Of a DNA stretch of 64,000 nt, positions 35,388-47,420 are shown piece by piece. Numbering within the stretch: the stretch's first letter is position 1; each line of letters opens with the position of its first letter. The notes below the pieces were generated by a model, which was given only the letters and a program-made list of their open reading frames with translations, made no database searches and was not told the DNA's origin. Source of the stretch: Lonicera japonica (taxonomy: Eukaryota > Streptophyta > Magnoliopsida > Dipsacales > Caprifoliaceae); assembly GCA_021464415.1 (NCBI GenBank), contig CM038469.1, forward strand, positions 14,610,501-14,674,500, written 5' to 3'. The position numbers and the translations under genes were made by a program.

Positions 35388-36363
35388 TGACTGCTCTAGT
35401 CAATTGGAGGCTATTGTAAAAGTTGGACACTATAATTTTCTTTTTATAATGCCAAAGCAGGCTACCATAGTTTTTATTTTATCTTTGGAAGTTCTTTTTC
35501 CAAGCCATTGCAAAATTTTGCATCATAGTTTATTTTCTTTGATCTCGATTTTCACACACGTCAGATTTTTGTTGTTGTTCATAAATTCTTATACCATATA
35601 CGATGGTCCATATTACTATTAAAATCTATATTTCTTAATTCATATTTTTCTATAGTTAACGCCTTTATTGTCATATAAACAAATATTTGATATCATAAAT
35701 AATCTGGACCCAAACGTACATGATTATACTTTTGGGACTTGAAGTTCATAATCATTATATATGTTGGACTTGAAGCTGCACGATTTATATTTTTATGACT
35801 TGAAGTTCCCCATTCATTATTCTGGACCTAAAAATCCATTATTTATATTTGGATCCTAAAATTTTTCAAATACATATATTTTATTTAGAGACTTGAAATT
35901 ACCTAATCATAAATTTGAATAAAAAGTTCCATAGTCATAAATTTGGATTCGAAATTCCATAGTTATTGTTTTGGACCTGAAACTTTTTAATCATTATTTT
36001 GGAACAGAAGTTTCAATAAAAATATGCATCAATAATCAAACCTAAAATTTTAATTTAAGATAGCATTGGTATAAATGCCCATAAATATTGATGACCTAAA
36101 ATTGGGCATGAAGTCTCCCAATTACTACTATATTCTTATTTTTTAAAAAAATAGCAATTAACTTTAAATTTAAGTATTGCGTTATTACATTTTTTTTATG
36201 CACCAACATTTTTAATGTATTAATGATACTTTTTGGAGCCTTAACCTATAAAGAATAAAAACCAATAATAAATTTTTACTTAATCGTAACGACATTATAG
36301 TGCTACTTAAATTGACCCAATAGTATATGGTGTGAATTAGTGCAGAAAGTCTTTGGTTATTTA
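35388..36363 (+). mobile_element. Copia 5' leader remnant with CTTGAAGTTC repeats
   Basis: Follows the LTR in the same order as 62193-63180: GCAGGCTACCATAG, then repeated units of TGGACTTGAAGTTCC..ATTATT..TGGACC from about 35700 to 36020, then CCTAAAATTTTAATTTAAGA. No coding sequence follows; the region is cut by the solo LTR at 36364. Confidence 0.7.
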
Positions 36364-36771
36364 TGTAATAACCGTGTTTAGTTTACTAGTTAATTTCATC
36401 ACATTTGCCTAAAGCGTTCATAAATCTTACTTTGGGTGGTGGAATTTTGTTCCATAGGGGATTTACCATTTAAACTCTTTAAGCAACTCATGTTAGTATA
36501 TCTACAATTGCATGAACAATCGTTTCGCAGTTAGGGTGGCCTGAATCGAAATCGAGGCAAAAATCGCAAGTTTTGATTTTATACAGTTTCTAAATTTTTG
36601 GCCAACTTTGAGAGGTTATAACTTCTTCATTTAATCTTTGAATGATTCCCTATTGGGGCCCAAAGTTTCGTATCGTTCTCTTTTACAACTTCCGTGTTTG
36701 GCCCGAAACAAGAATCCAGCATCTCGGGGGTCCGGGAGGCAAAAAAATCATATGAACTTAATGCAGTGGTT

Positions 36772-36839
36772 CCAAGATTGATCTTGGGCTATCTTGGAGG
36801 GTGAAAATCTTAGCTGAGAGCTCCCAAGATCGATCTTAG
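36772..36839. repeat. CCAAGATCGATCTTGG palindromes in the outer solo LTR
   Basis: CCAAGATTGATCTTGG at 36772-36787 and CCAAGATCGATCTTAG at 36824-36839, with partial copies between. The corresponding place in the 41066-44121 LTR holds CATGATCGATCATG copies instead: same GATCGATC core, different paired arms. Confidence 0.8.
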
Positions 36840-37504
36840 TACCCTGGAGACGAGTTAACCAATTTTGAACCGATATTTTGCTCTTTCATCGCCTCCAAAC
36901 CCTCATTTTCGAGCACCACACATCAAAGGGAGGTGGAGAGCAATGAGAGCTCAATTAAAGAGATATTTTGAAGGATCATTAGTAATTTTTTCATGCGGTT
37001 CAAGATTAAGGGCTCAAATCATCGTCATTCTCATCTTCTTTATCTCCACCATTGTTAGGGCTTTGGAGATTTTGGGAAAAATTCGTGGCTACTCAAATTC
37101 AGTTTGAATCAACAATTAATCTTCAGGGATCAAGCTTTAATCCAGGTGGGAACAATAGTATAAAACCTATTTTAAACTTATATTGTGCTGTATGTGGTGT
37201 TTTCAACAATATTGGGGGTTTTCTTTAAAAGCCTAGGGTTTTAATGCATGCATTAGGTTTGGGTGTTATTTAACTTAAATTGATGATTGATTATTGTTAT
37301 TTATGTGGATATTGAGCTGTTACAATAATCATTTCACTTTATACAAACCCAATTTGAGATTTGGAACAATACCCCCAATTTTCTAGTTATCAACCCTAGT
37401 TTTTGGTATAACTCATATGGTAAGGCTATTAATGGAATATCTTCTTATAAATGGTTGTTTTTAGTCCGCTAGTGGGTTAATTTAACAAAAATACAAAGAC
37501 TTCA

Positions 37505-38183
37505 TAATGTGATCCAGGCTCGCACAAGTACGGACTTGATTAAAGCATTGATTGGTAGGGTCCGTACTAGTATTGGATGACCTTGGAGCATACTAGTATG
37601 CGCACAACTAAAGGATTTAAGCATAGTCAAACACAGAAGTCGTGGAGCGCGCGGAAGTCAATTATTATTTTAAGTAGTTTTAATTATTAAAATTATTATT
37701 TCATTATTCAATTAGGAATTAGATTAGTAATTTCCTTTTTGAATATGTTTCCATATTATTTGTATTATTAATTTCCTTATTGCATTAGGAATATTTTAGG
37801 AGTTATTATTTTGCTTCTTTAAGTTGAATTAGTTTCCTAATGGAATTAGGATTCTATATCCTATTTAAAGGAGTTATATTCATTGTATTAGAGGAGATTT
37901 TTGATAAATACAAAGAGTATTTTCATTTTTAGTTTTTAAAAACTTGTTGAATGATTAAAAATTGATTTATTCATATTGTTCTTGACTTATCAATTGATCA
38001 TTCACAATCAATTATGGCGTCATCAACTATATTATGGTTCACATCTCCATTATAGGTATTGGGTTAAGATTTTCACCTTCCATCTCTTTCGATGAATTTC
38101 AAGGTTCTAGTCTTTTTATATATTAGGGGTTAAGGATTCACAAACAACTTGGTTAGAAGTACGATCTGGGCGGGATCACGTCA
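37505..38183 (+). repeat. 5' LTR of element A
   Basis: 679 bp; followed by TTGGTATCAAAAG, a primer site for tRNA-iMet with small changes. Confidence 0.9.
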
Positions 38184-38309
38184 TTGGTATCAAAAGAACT
38201 TTTCTATTCAGGTTTTATATCTTTAGTTTCTTGTTATTTCAATTTCGTAGTAGATTCTTGAAATCCTAGATCTTTATTCTTGTGAATCTTATTCCAAATC
38301 TGTGTTAGG

Positions 38310-39860
38310 TGTTGACATAAGGTCTTAATCTTATTTTGATAATAACAATAAATCAATCATGTGTAATTTAACATGTTTCTTGATATAAGTATACAGTTCA
38401 TTTACTTGGAAAATTCAAGAAAAACATGACAAGGATCAATCTTTCACTATTCGATCATTGGACAAGACAAGGAAGATCAAATATCTCAATGCAAATCATG
38501 AAGCACAAAGGATTAAAAAACTATATAAAAAGCTTCAAATGAAGATCAATCCGAAGAAACAAATCAAAGTATTTGAAGACTCGTTAATTCAGTAATTGAG
38601 TAAGTGCTTAAGATTTATGTAAAGTTACATTATTGATCAAATCCTTATAACTCAAATGTATTTATGCATCTTTTAAAGATTGATTCAAACAAGCTTGAAA
38701 TTGAATTTATTTGAAAAACATCATTTTACAAAGACCGAATTTCAAAATAAATTCATATTAATTTTAAATGATCATATTTTAAGCTCTAATAAAAATAGGT
38801 ATCTTAGAAACATTTCTTTTAAGTTCACAAATCATTAGAATTGTATTTGGAACTAAATTGTTAAATTGAAAAAATATTTTTATTTTACATTTAAAATTCG
38901 TTCAATTTTTGCACAGTTTTGATCTAACGGTAAGATGGAGGCCTTCCCCGACTCTGATCATTTTGAAATTTTTACAGTAGTTAGAAAACATCTCGTGACA
39001 CTTTTTACCAAAATTTTAGCATGATCTAACGGTCAAATTGGGAGAAATTATCAAAACAAATTTGAATTTTTTGTCAAAACTAATTGTTGAAAAGTTTGAA
39101 AATATATACCTTTGACCCAAAACCTTTCTTAATCATCCCCAACGGCCATATGGTTTTGCAAGCTATATATATGAGGTCCTAGATATGTTTTAACACACCT
39201 TGAATCATTCTAATACTCTATTATTCGTATATTCAAATATACAAAGATTTAATAACACATTTTGATCAATCTTTCATCTTTTGAGCTATATATTTTGATC
39301 AATCTTGATAACTCTAGTGTGAGCTTCATTTTTAATCTTCAAATACACTTGAGAGTTATTGTATTGGTGTGTATCACCACAAATAATTCATTCTTCATTT
39401 TAAAAGAGAGTTTTTCTCTTTGTAAAGCAAGAGAGCATATTTTGTGAGAAGTGTAGTGTGTATAACTACATTGTGAGTGTTGCGTGCATAAAAACATTTG
39501 TATTGAGGTTTGATCTTCACCCAAAGAAGATTGGATAGTGGAAATTCTCGGGAAACTAACCGAGCGTGGACATATGGTTTAGGAAACCGAACAGTGAGGA
39601 CAAAAAGTCTTGAGCTTCAAATTGGTTTAATATCTCTAAACTCAAGCTCTCTTTTTATTGCTATATTATTGCTATATTATTGCTTGTATTTTGAGATTGC
39701 TTATTTGCTTGTCTTGAGATTCATTACTTGAAATTTATTATTTCCTTGATATTGTTGCTTAGCTAAGTTGCTTTGCTTAAATATTTTAAAAACATTTTAA
39801 TTCCGCATTAAGTTTTTAAAACCCTATTCACCCCCCTCTAGGGTTGTTTTTTGACCAACA
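38310..39860 (+). mobile_element. Sirevirus-type solo LTR
   Basis: TGTTGACATAAGG...TTTGACCAACA, 1551 bp, flanked by TTAGG at 38305-38309 and 39861-39865. The same family as the LTR at 1021-2512. In element B the corresponding site reads without the insertion (GATTTAGGGTTCATAAAAA near 52477), an independent empty-site check. Confidence 0.92.
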
Positions 39861-39865
39861 TTAGG

Positions 39866-40595
39866 ATTTAAAAAAAATAAAAATTTATTGCATGAATAGT
39901 CCGCATGAACAGTAATCTATGCATAGTAACCCGTGAACAGTAATCTGTGAACAATAATCGCGTGAACAGTGTTTTCTGGAAAGAATAACAGAATTCATAA
40001 ATTGCTTGAAGAAAACCCTAGGATCGAATTCTGATTATTGTTAGGGTTTGTTTGTGAATATTGTTACATTAAAGTTTCAATTGTAGAGGTTTAAATATTT
40101 AAAAAAACCTAGATTATTCATTGATACATCTTATTGGGTTTTTATCTTATGATTTTGGTTCATATAAATTCCGTTTGGTTAGGGAAAATCTAGAAAAAGC
40201 CTAGGAAAATTTTGATTGTGGCTATACACATTAGGGTTTGAAATTCATTGGGTTTTTTTTTGTTTGAAACTCTGCTTTGCATACTCTAACAATTCTAGTA
40301 ATTCGTTTGGCTCCTTATTATCGTTAGAATTTGGTTTCTTCAATTCTTTGGTAACCTCCTCGTTGAATTATCTAATTTGAATTGTTGGACATGACAATGA
40401 TTTGTTGGTGAAATTACGATAAATTTAGAATTATTCAACTTGATTGATAAGTTCTAAAAGTGAAATTGTGAGGTTTATCATTCTTGAGCGACAAACACGA
40501 GTGGTAGAAATAGAGTGATATATCTTTGAGCGAAACCCAAAAGGGAGTGTGGTGAGGATTATCTTTAATGCACTAATCTTTGTTTTGCAACAATT
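39866..40595 (+). other. Leader of element A
   Basis: Noncoding; aligns with 52480-53966 of element B apart from the hAT MITE there. Contains repeated GTGAACAGTAATC units near 39910-39970. Confidence 0.6.
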
Positions 40596-41065
40596 ATGTC
40601 CTATCTAAACTTTGAATATGACCTTCAAGCAGAGATTAAATGTAATAATGTGCGATTAAAGTAACTAGAGACTGAACGGCGCATGCGGTTAAATAAAGCT
40701 CCTAAAGAGAAATTGAAAAGTCAGCCTCGTAAAGTTAAAGTTGAAGATGAATGGGATTTAGTTGTTACTAGTATAAGACATGGTGGTGAGGTTGGAGAAA
40801 GTTATGTTCGAGACAACAATATGGGTAGTATAAAGAAGAAAACTCCTTTGAATGATCCTGAAGAATGGCACAAATTGGAAAAGATGATGGAGGCTCTTCT
40901 TGAATTCCATATAAGGGGCAACGAAAAGCCAAGTCCGAATGCATCCTCTTGCGAATCAAATCATTGTAAAGAGGAAGAAAAAGCAACCATATTTAAGCCA
41001 CAATCTGAGAATGAACCGAAATCTAATTTTAAGCTGCCATTGGAGCATAAGCCAAAAACCGATGA

Positions 41066-44000
41066 TGTAATGCACCGAATCCCGTTCTGAGATTTTTACC
41101 TCCGGGACCCGGTTAATCACAGATGCCGTGCGCGACGGTAGGTTTAAAATATAAAAATCATAACTTTTAAAAACTTTTCTCAAATAAAATGTGTTCCTGT
41201 TTAGAAACTCATTTTACAAAATCACGGCATGTGGAATTTATTTAAATAACAAATCGGCCTGTAAGGTTTAAAACCATTTAATACGAATAATCACATCCAA
41301 CCACAATTTCAAATCCACTCCACATATATAAAACCATTTATACAAATTTACAATTTAAATCATAGTCCATTTACAATCAAAAGGAAGCCAAAACGACTAT
41401 ACAATATAATCCTTTCCTGAAGAAGGACTAGACGCAGACTGTGGACATCAGAGGCTTCTATACACGTACATCATGCGCCACCCGATATGCTATGCCTGCA
41501 AAATTGTTAGAAAACGGGATGAGCCAAATCCGGGCTTAGTGGGAACTATATAGGTTTTGTAAAGAAAATACTTTACTTTAATGTAATAGTTTGAAAACGT
41601 GCAATACAATGCAAACCTGACTAGATTCTTATCCTAGCTGTAGGGAGCCATCTACCCAACTACTCGATCTCTCCTCTAACCGTTCCATAAGATTAATCCT
41701 TGGAAATTCCACAACCCAAGGAGATTGTACGTATGTGTACCCTGTTCTGTCTAGATGTGTACGTATAAGTCTCTACATCGCTTACATCATAACCGAGGCA
41801 ACATACATAAACCAATACGAGACATGATACGATACAATAATAATAACAGCATAATCACAATCTCACCATAACACTCGTATCACGTCTCTAGTATAATTCC
41901 TCAGCTTCACCCCGCGATCAGTCCAGGCCCAGAACAATAAATCCAGCGAGTCCCGAATGGATCCAAAGCTCTTATCCATGTCTCCTCCGAGTGAGGAGTG
42001 GTTCAGGGACTTAGTTCTCTAAGTAGGTCATTCGGAGATAACCCATGCGATGGTCACTTTTTCCGGGAACAACACTCCGAATAGTTAACGAGGAGAACAC
42101 TTCATACAAACCACATTGACATTCTAGAGAGAATTACATCAGGCGATACCCTAGCAGGGTAATGACCATTAGTAGCCCACTACTTTCCGGGAACTCATAA
42201 AATGGGTAAGTAGTGGCACACGGGACCTGCTCCGCTTGTCGAGAAAACTCATCTAACCAAGGATACATAGTTCAGTTGGAAGGCAAGATACATAGAGTGA
42301 GCTCTCATTTATGGGTAACCACAACCACCGGCGGAGTCACTGACTTCATTTTCTAGTGCACGATTTAGGGAATTTCACCTAAGGGCAGCAAATAGGCGGC
42401 CCGTCTTCGAGTCACGGGGAGCTACCCGATGCTTGGTCCATCATATCCAGCCTATACGTGTGATCACAACAACAGAAATATATCGGTTCCTTAATCAACA
42501 ATATATAATCATGAAATAATCCATCACGCGTATGGCTAACAATATATATATACAATCACACAATCCTCATCATTATAATCATTGTTCATTCATCATTATT
42601 ATCGATCTAATTATCTGGGACCTTATCATTTAACTAATAATTTCCATTATTCGGCCAATTGATTCGTTACCAATATATATTACACCTCATTATGTGTCAT
42701 ATGTATCAAACTACGGCCATAAGCGTTTGTAGTTCCCAAGCCTCGTATCCCAACTAAGCAGTGTACGTATGACTCTTCCTAACCACATACAATCCCGGTC
42801 AAGGCATCTTATGCCCCATCGAAAATGTTTACTACATCATTAGGTAGCATTTAGGTCATGTCCTTGTCACTAGTGCCTACCATGCATCGTACAAGGCTCT
42901 AAACTTAAGGATTGCTGCGTTTCATTACGCCCTAACAAGTTCTTAGTTTAACACACATGGATAGAGTTCAACACTCTTAAATATGTATGTATACATGCAT
43001 ATCTATTCCATATAATCCATAATCAACCATGATTCAAGCATTAATCCCGAAATCCTCTCTACCCTAGTTCATTCCTTAGGCTACAAAGTGGATATGATGC
43101 GTGTGTGAGAGAACAAGGCTCATAGTATGGTAAGAAGTGATAATACATGATATCTAAGTGATAATCTATCCATATACATCACTAATCTAAGATTTACCTA
43201 GCTCAAATCCTATGAGATGCAAACAAAATATGGTTTTGATAAAAATCCCCAATTTGAGTTCAAAACTCTAATTTAACGAGTAATAATTTGAAATCAAGGT
43301 TTTAGTACTAGTGTTCCCACCTTAGAAAAGCAATATTGAGGAGTTGAGGAAGTGTAGATGTTGTATCGGCAAAACCCTAGCTCGCCTCCAAGCTCCACGC
43401 GCGAAGATGAAGGTGGAAAACGATGAATAGTGAAGGAGGAAATGATTTGAGGATCCAATCTTGTAGGAGGATGAAGAAACCTCAAGAATCTCCAACTCTC
43501 TCTCTCTATAACTCTCTAAAGTGTGGTGTATGTGCGTGGCTCGAAAATGAGGAGTGGTGGGTGTTAAATGGGTGAAAAGTGGGTTTAAAACGCTCAAAAC
43601 CGACATTCAGGTGAACCATAATTGATCATGGGTCCCCCATGATCGATCATGAACCCTTTTGGAACTCCTCTGGAGGACCATGATCGATCATGGCCTTTCA
43701 TGATCGATCTGAAAGTCACTGCAACATCAAATAACTTTCTAAGCCCGAAACGGGCCTCGAACTGGCTGAATCTCGACTCGATCCAAACACGAAAATTGTA
43801 GAGGGAAAATAAATGAAGTCGTGGATGCAAACGGGGAGTTATTTGAACTTTGAATGAAGAAGTTATATCCTATCAAATTTGGCTATAAATCGACGAATCA
43901 CGAAAAGTCAAAACACACGATTTACACGTCGGTTTCAATCCGAACAACTCGAATAATGAAACGATTTCTCCCTCAAACTTAGTATACCTAATATGACATA

Positions 44001-44121
44001 CTAAAAGTATCTGGTCAAGTACAAAGGGCTCAAAACCCAATGCTCATTCTCTAACGGAGATTAAGCTATACGGGGCTTAAGAGAAGATCAACGCGGAAAA
44101 AAAGGAACACAGGGTATTACA
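41066..44121 (-). mobile_element. Tekay-like gypsy solo LTR inside element A
   Basis: TGTAATGCACCGAATCCCG at the left and GGGTATTACA at the right, 3056 bp, flanked by GATGA (41061-41065, 44122-44126). Element B is uninterrupted at the same place (ACCGATGAGATCGAGG near 54403). Minus strand is taken as sense by comparison with the outer solo LTR. The ORFs inside it (for example 43294-43830, minus strand) are chance frames. Confidence 0.9.
43615..43710. repeat. CATGATCGATCATG palindrome array
   Basis: CATGATCGATCATG at 43638-43651, CCATGATCGATCATGG at 43678-43693, and partial copies at about 43619 and 43699. Lies in the presumed U3 of the LTR. Confidence 0.9.
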
Positions 44122-44787
44122 GATGAGATCGAGGAAATTTAAGTGACGGCTAAAGAAGGTGAGTTGTGGGTTGAAGGTGTAATTTCAAGTTTGCAAGAAG
44201 AAGATGATGAAGAAGTTATAGTGCAAGTTGAAGAACCGCAAGTGCAAGCACTTCCAGCCATAGGTGTTGATGAGAATTACATCGAGGAAAGCCGATCGAT
44301 TCCAGGTGAGGGACGAGTCGACAATCAAGAGACTTCAACTACCGTTACTCTTGTTCCATTGCCACATAAGCAAGCTCATGAAGATCAAATAAAGTTACAA
44401 AAGGAAAGTATTTTAAAAGTTTATGAAGTGGAGCATGTTGATTTCATTAGAGTGAACAAGTACGATTCCCATCCGAATCATCAGTTGGGAAGTTTCTTCA
44501 ATGAACTAAAGATGATCGAGTTGAAGCATGGCCTCAAGTTCGATGAATTCCATTTGTCAAAGAAGACCAAGAAGAGACGCATAACAATCTTGTCAACTCA
44601 TGGCCCGGAGGATCTAATTCATTGCAAACCATGTTCTGCAATGGTAAAGACTCAAGTATATGTTCTAGCATCAAGAAGATTATAAAGTGCCAAAATTCTA
44701 TTTGAATGCAGAAGTTGGTAGATGTTGGTTGAATCAAACAATGCTTAGCCAAGATTCGAGGACGAATGTTCTTGAAGAAGAGGGGTA

Positions 44788-45620
44788 TGATGTGATTCGG
44801 CCTAACTCCAATTTTTATTCAACCATGGTAGTTCATGGCATTCCAAATGATGATCCACACATGATGAATCACAAGGATAGAGCATAGAGATTCAAAAAGA
44901 ATTTTATAGCATTTCACATGCTTGATGCAATGAGAAGCTTAAATAATAATCATGCATTCAATGGAGTTCATAAAGATTGCGTATGGAAGTTTAAGGCCAA
45001 AGTATGTTTAAAGGCAGCCAATGAAGTTCCAAATCATGATCTTAAGTTGTGCAAAGCTTGGATATTAATCGGAGGTGTTAAAGAGTACGTTCAAGGATGA
45101 AATATCAAGCTAGATGCTTCATTTGGCTTGTTGAAGATTTATTTAAGCCCCATGATTTATAGATAATTATTTCCTAGAGTTATTATTATTTTAGAATTAT
45201 TTTGAGCTTATTTCAAAGTGTTTATTAATTTCCTTATTGTATTAGGAATATTCTAGAATATATTATTTTCCTTTTTCTAATTAGGAATTACTTTCCTTTT
45301 TTAAGTAGGTTTCTAATTAAGGCTTTGTTTATGCCTATTTAAAGGATGCACGTTATTGCTTTATTATGAAGAAATTATCATTAATTAAATTGAGTGTTTT
45401 ACACCTTTAGTTCTTGCTAGAACTTGTTGAATTGTTTGAATTAATCATTCAAGCTATTTTTGACTTATCAATTAATTCTCCCCCAATTGATTGTGGCGTT
45501 TTCAACTTATACCGAGGTTCAATTCTTGCATTCAAGGGTTGGGTTTAGGTTTCCGCCTTTCATCTCTTCGACAAAATTTCAAGGTTCTAGTTTGTTTATA
45601 GACTATGGGGCAGGGATCCA
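44788..45620 (+). mobile_element. Extra LTR-like segment inside element A
   Basis: Begins TGATGTGATTCGGCC after AAGAAGAGGGGTA, exactly as the 3' LTRs of this family begin. Its second half (from about 45170) aligns with the A and B LTRs (TTTCCTTATTGTATTAGGAATATTC, TTGACTTATCAATT, GTGGCGTTTTCAAC, GGTTCTAG). It breaks off near GGCAGGGATCCATTAG without reaching the LTR end. The first 320 bp have no match in A or B, so this is an LTR of another subfamily. Confidence 0.65.
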
Positions 45621-45621
45621 T

Positions 45622-46050
45622 TAGCCATAGGTGTGGATATAGGTGAGAACTACATCGAGGGAAGCCGATTGATTTTAATTTAGGGGCGAGTCAATGAGAA
45701 AGAGACTTCAACTAACGTTGTTGATTTAGATAATATTTCTACCGAGGAAGAAGATGAGGTTCGAGCTGAGTTGAAGATTGACAATATAGAGCATATTGAT
45801 TTTATTGGTGTGGACAATTTTGATGTTCATCCGAATTATAAGTTAATCGACTTCTTTAACAAGCTGCAGGATATTGAATTAAATCATGGTTTGACGTTAG
45901 ATGAGCTCGGATTTGCCAAGAATATCCAGCATTGTAAGGGAGGGTTCAAGCTTGAAAGTGGCGTTCGAGGGTTAGCTTTGTTGAAGAATGGGTAATTCGT
46001 GTAACACATAACATGGATTTGAGGACAAATCCTTTTCAAGAGCAGGGGAA
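45622..46050 (+). pseudogene. Second copy of the 3' part of the A/B ORF
   Basis: GIDIGENYIEGSRL-type sequence, then open frame 45771-45995 with IEHIDFIGVDNFDVHPNYKL and DFFNKLQDIELNHGLTLDEL, homologous to the 54384-55142 frame. It runs up to the 3' LTR through AAGAGCAGGGGAA, the polypurine tract. Together with the copy at 44122-44787 it makes a duplicated 3' half. Confidence 0.7.
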
Positions 46051-46739
46051 TAATGTGATCCATGCGAGTACAAGCACGGACTTGATTAAAGCATTGATTG
46101 GTACGGCCCATACTGGTATTGGATGACCTTAGAGCATACTAGTACGGGTGCAGCTAGAGGATTTAAGCATAGTCAAACACATAAGTCATGGAGTGCGTGG
46201 AAGTCAATTATTATTTTAAGTAGTTTTAATTATTAAAATTATTATTATTTCATTATTCAATTAGGAATTAGATTAGTAGTTTCCTTTTTAAATAAGTTTC
46301 CATATTATTTGTATTATTAATTTCCTTATTGCATTAGGAATATTCTAGGAGTTATTATTTTTCTTCTTTAAGTAGAATTAGTTTCCTAATTGAATTAGGA
46401 TTCTATAGCTTCGTTTCTCATATTTAAAGGAGTTATATTCATTGTATTAGGGGAGATTTTTGATAAATATAAAGAGTGTTTTCACTTTTGGGTTCTTAAG
46501 AACTTGTTGAATGATTACGAATTGATTTATTCGTATTGTTCTTGACTTATCAATTGATCATTCACAATCAATTGTGGCGTCATCGACTATACTATGGTTC
46601 ACACCTCCATTATAGGTGTTGGGTCAAGATTTTCACCTTCCATCTCTTTCAACGAATTCCAAGGTTCTAGATTTTTTATAGATTACGGGTTAAGGATTCA
46701 CAAACAACCTAGTTAGGAGTACGATTCGGGATCACGTCA
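46051..46739 (+). repeat. 3' LTR of element A
   Basis: 689 bp, TAATGTGATCCATGCG...GGGATCACGTCA, followed by the CTTCA target copy. Confidence 0.9.
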
Positions 46740-47420
46740 CTTCATATGTTTACGTATTATCCTCAATTTTCCCTATTAACCCACTTATACTTAAATGTGT
46801 TAAATTATCAACTGTATATGATTTGAGAGTGGCATTATGATGATTCTAACACTTGTATTAGGTAATGTAATATGTGGGTTGATCATTGTTAGTGTACATA
46901 CGCCAATTGTTGTATAGATTTAGTGTAGTGGTGAAAACCCACTAAATTGACAATACTTTTAATAGCCCAAAAGAATTTGGCTTTAATTGTGTTAATGATG
47001 AGATGAACACAAAATTTCACAACCTTGGTATACTTTATGATGTCCAATTGCTATTCTAAATCATATGGATCATGCCAAATGCTTGGCAAGTTTCTCCCCG
47101 AGCTAGTTCCAAAGAAATGAAGTTATACCTTGAGAATAGTACTTATAATGCTTAACGGAGATATTGTAAATACATGGGACATCATTGTATTTTACAAGAC
47201 TTGTTAATAATAACTTTATTATAACACGCAATTGGCAAATGTACAACAAACGCATCACCACATATGAGATTTTACTTTGTTGAGCTCCATTATATAGACA
47301 GACCTATATATAATAAATATAACATTACATTAGTATTATTTGGTGTGTTGGCCCTTTATGTTTTTATTGTTATTTCATTGTTTCAATGCTTTGGCTCAAT
47401 TATCTACGTAAGTGATAATT

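Larger units (their letters stand above)
40596..44790 (+). pseudogene. ORF of element A, interrupted by a solo LTR
   Basis: Starts at ATG 40596 (SYLNFEYDLQAEI), soon meets a stop, and is open from 40683 to 41065 (MRLNKAPKEKLKSQPRKVKV). There the solo LTR 41066-44121 splits it, and it resumes at 44122 (DEIEEI) with an open stretch 44143-44685. VEDEWDLVVTS and VRDNNMGSIKKK parallel DDDWNPVAANRR and IEDNKMGNIKIK in the gag at 28678-29214. TLVPLPHKQAHEDQIKLQKES parallels the protease/RT linker of the same gypsy element. So the ORF seems to join gag and pol-linker pieces with sequence of unknown origin. Homologous throughout to 53967-55078. The product's function is unknown; the copy is dead. Confidence 0.7.
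37505..46739 (+). mobile_element. Non-autonomous LTR retrotransposon A
   Basis: LTRs at 37505-38183 and 46051-46739; target copies CTTCA at 37500-37504 and 46740-46744. Both LTRs start TAATGTGATCC and end GATCACGTCA; sister element B starts TGATGTGATC, so the TG has become TA here. The primer site TTGGTATCA begins right after the 5' LTR at 38184. No RT, RNase H or integrase is present. The LTRs differ at about 11 percent of the first 170 bases by eye. Two younger solo LTRs and an extra related LTR segment lie inside. Confidence 0.88.

Noticed and set aside
36865..37107. 80-codon plus-strand ORF
   Set aside because: Lies inside the outer solo LTR; no domain, and the homologous position in the other LTR does not keep the frame.
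43294..43830. Three minus-strand ORFs
   Set aside because: Chance frames inside the solo LTR 41066-44121, partly translating the GATCGATC palindromes.
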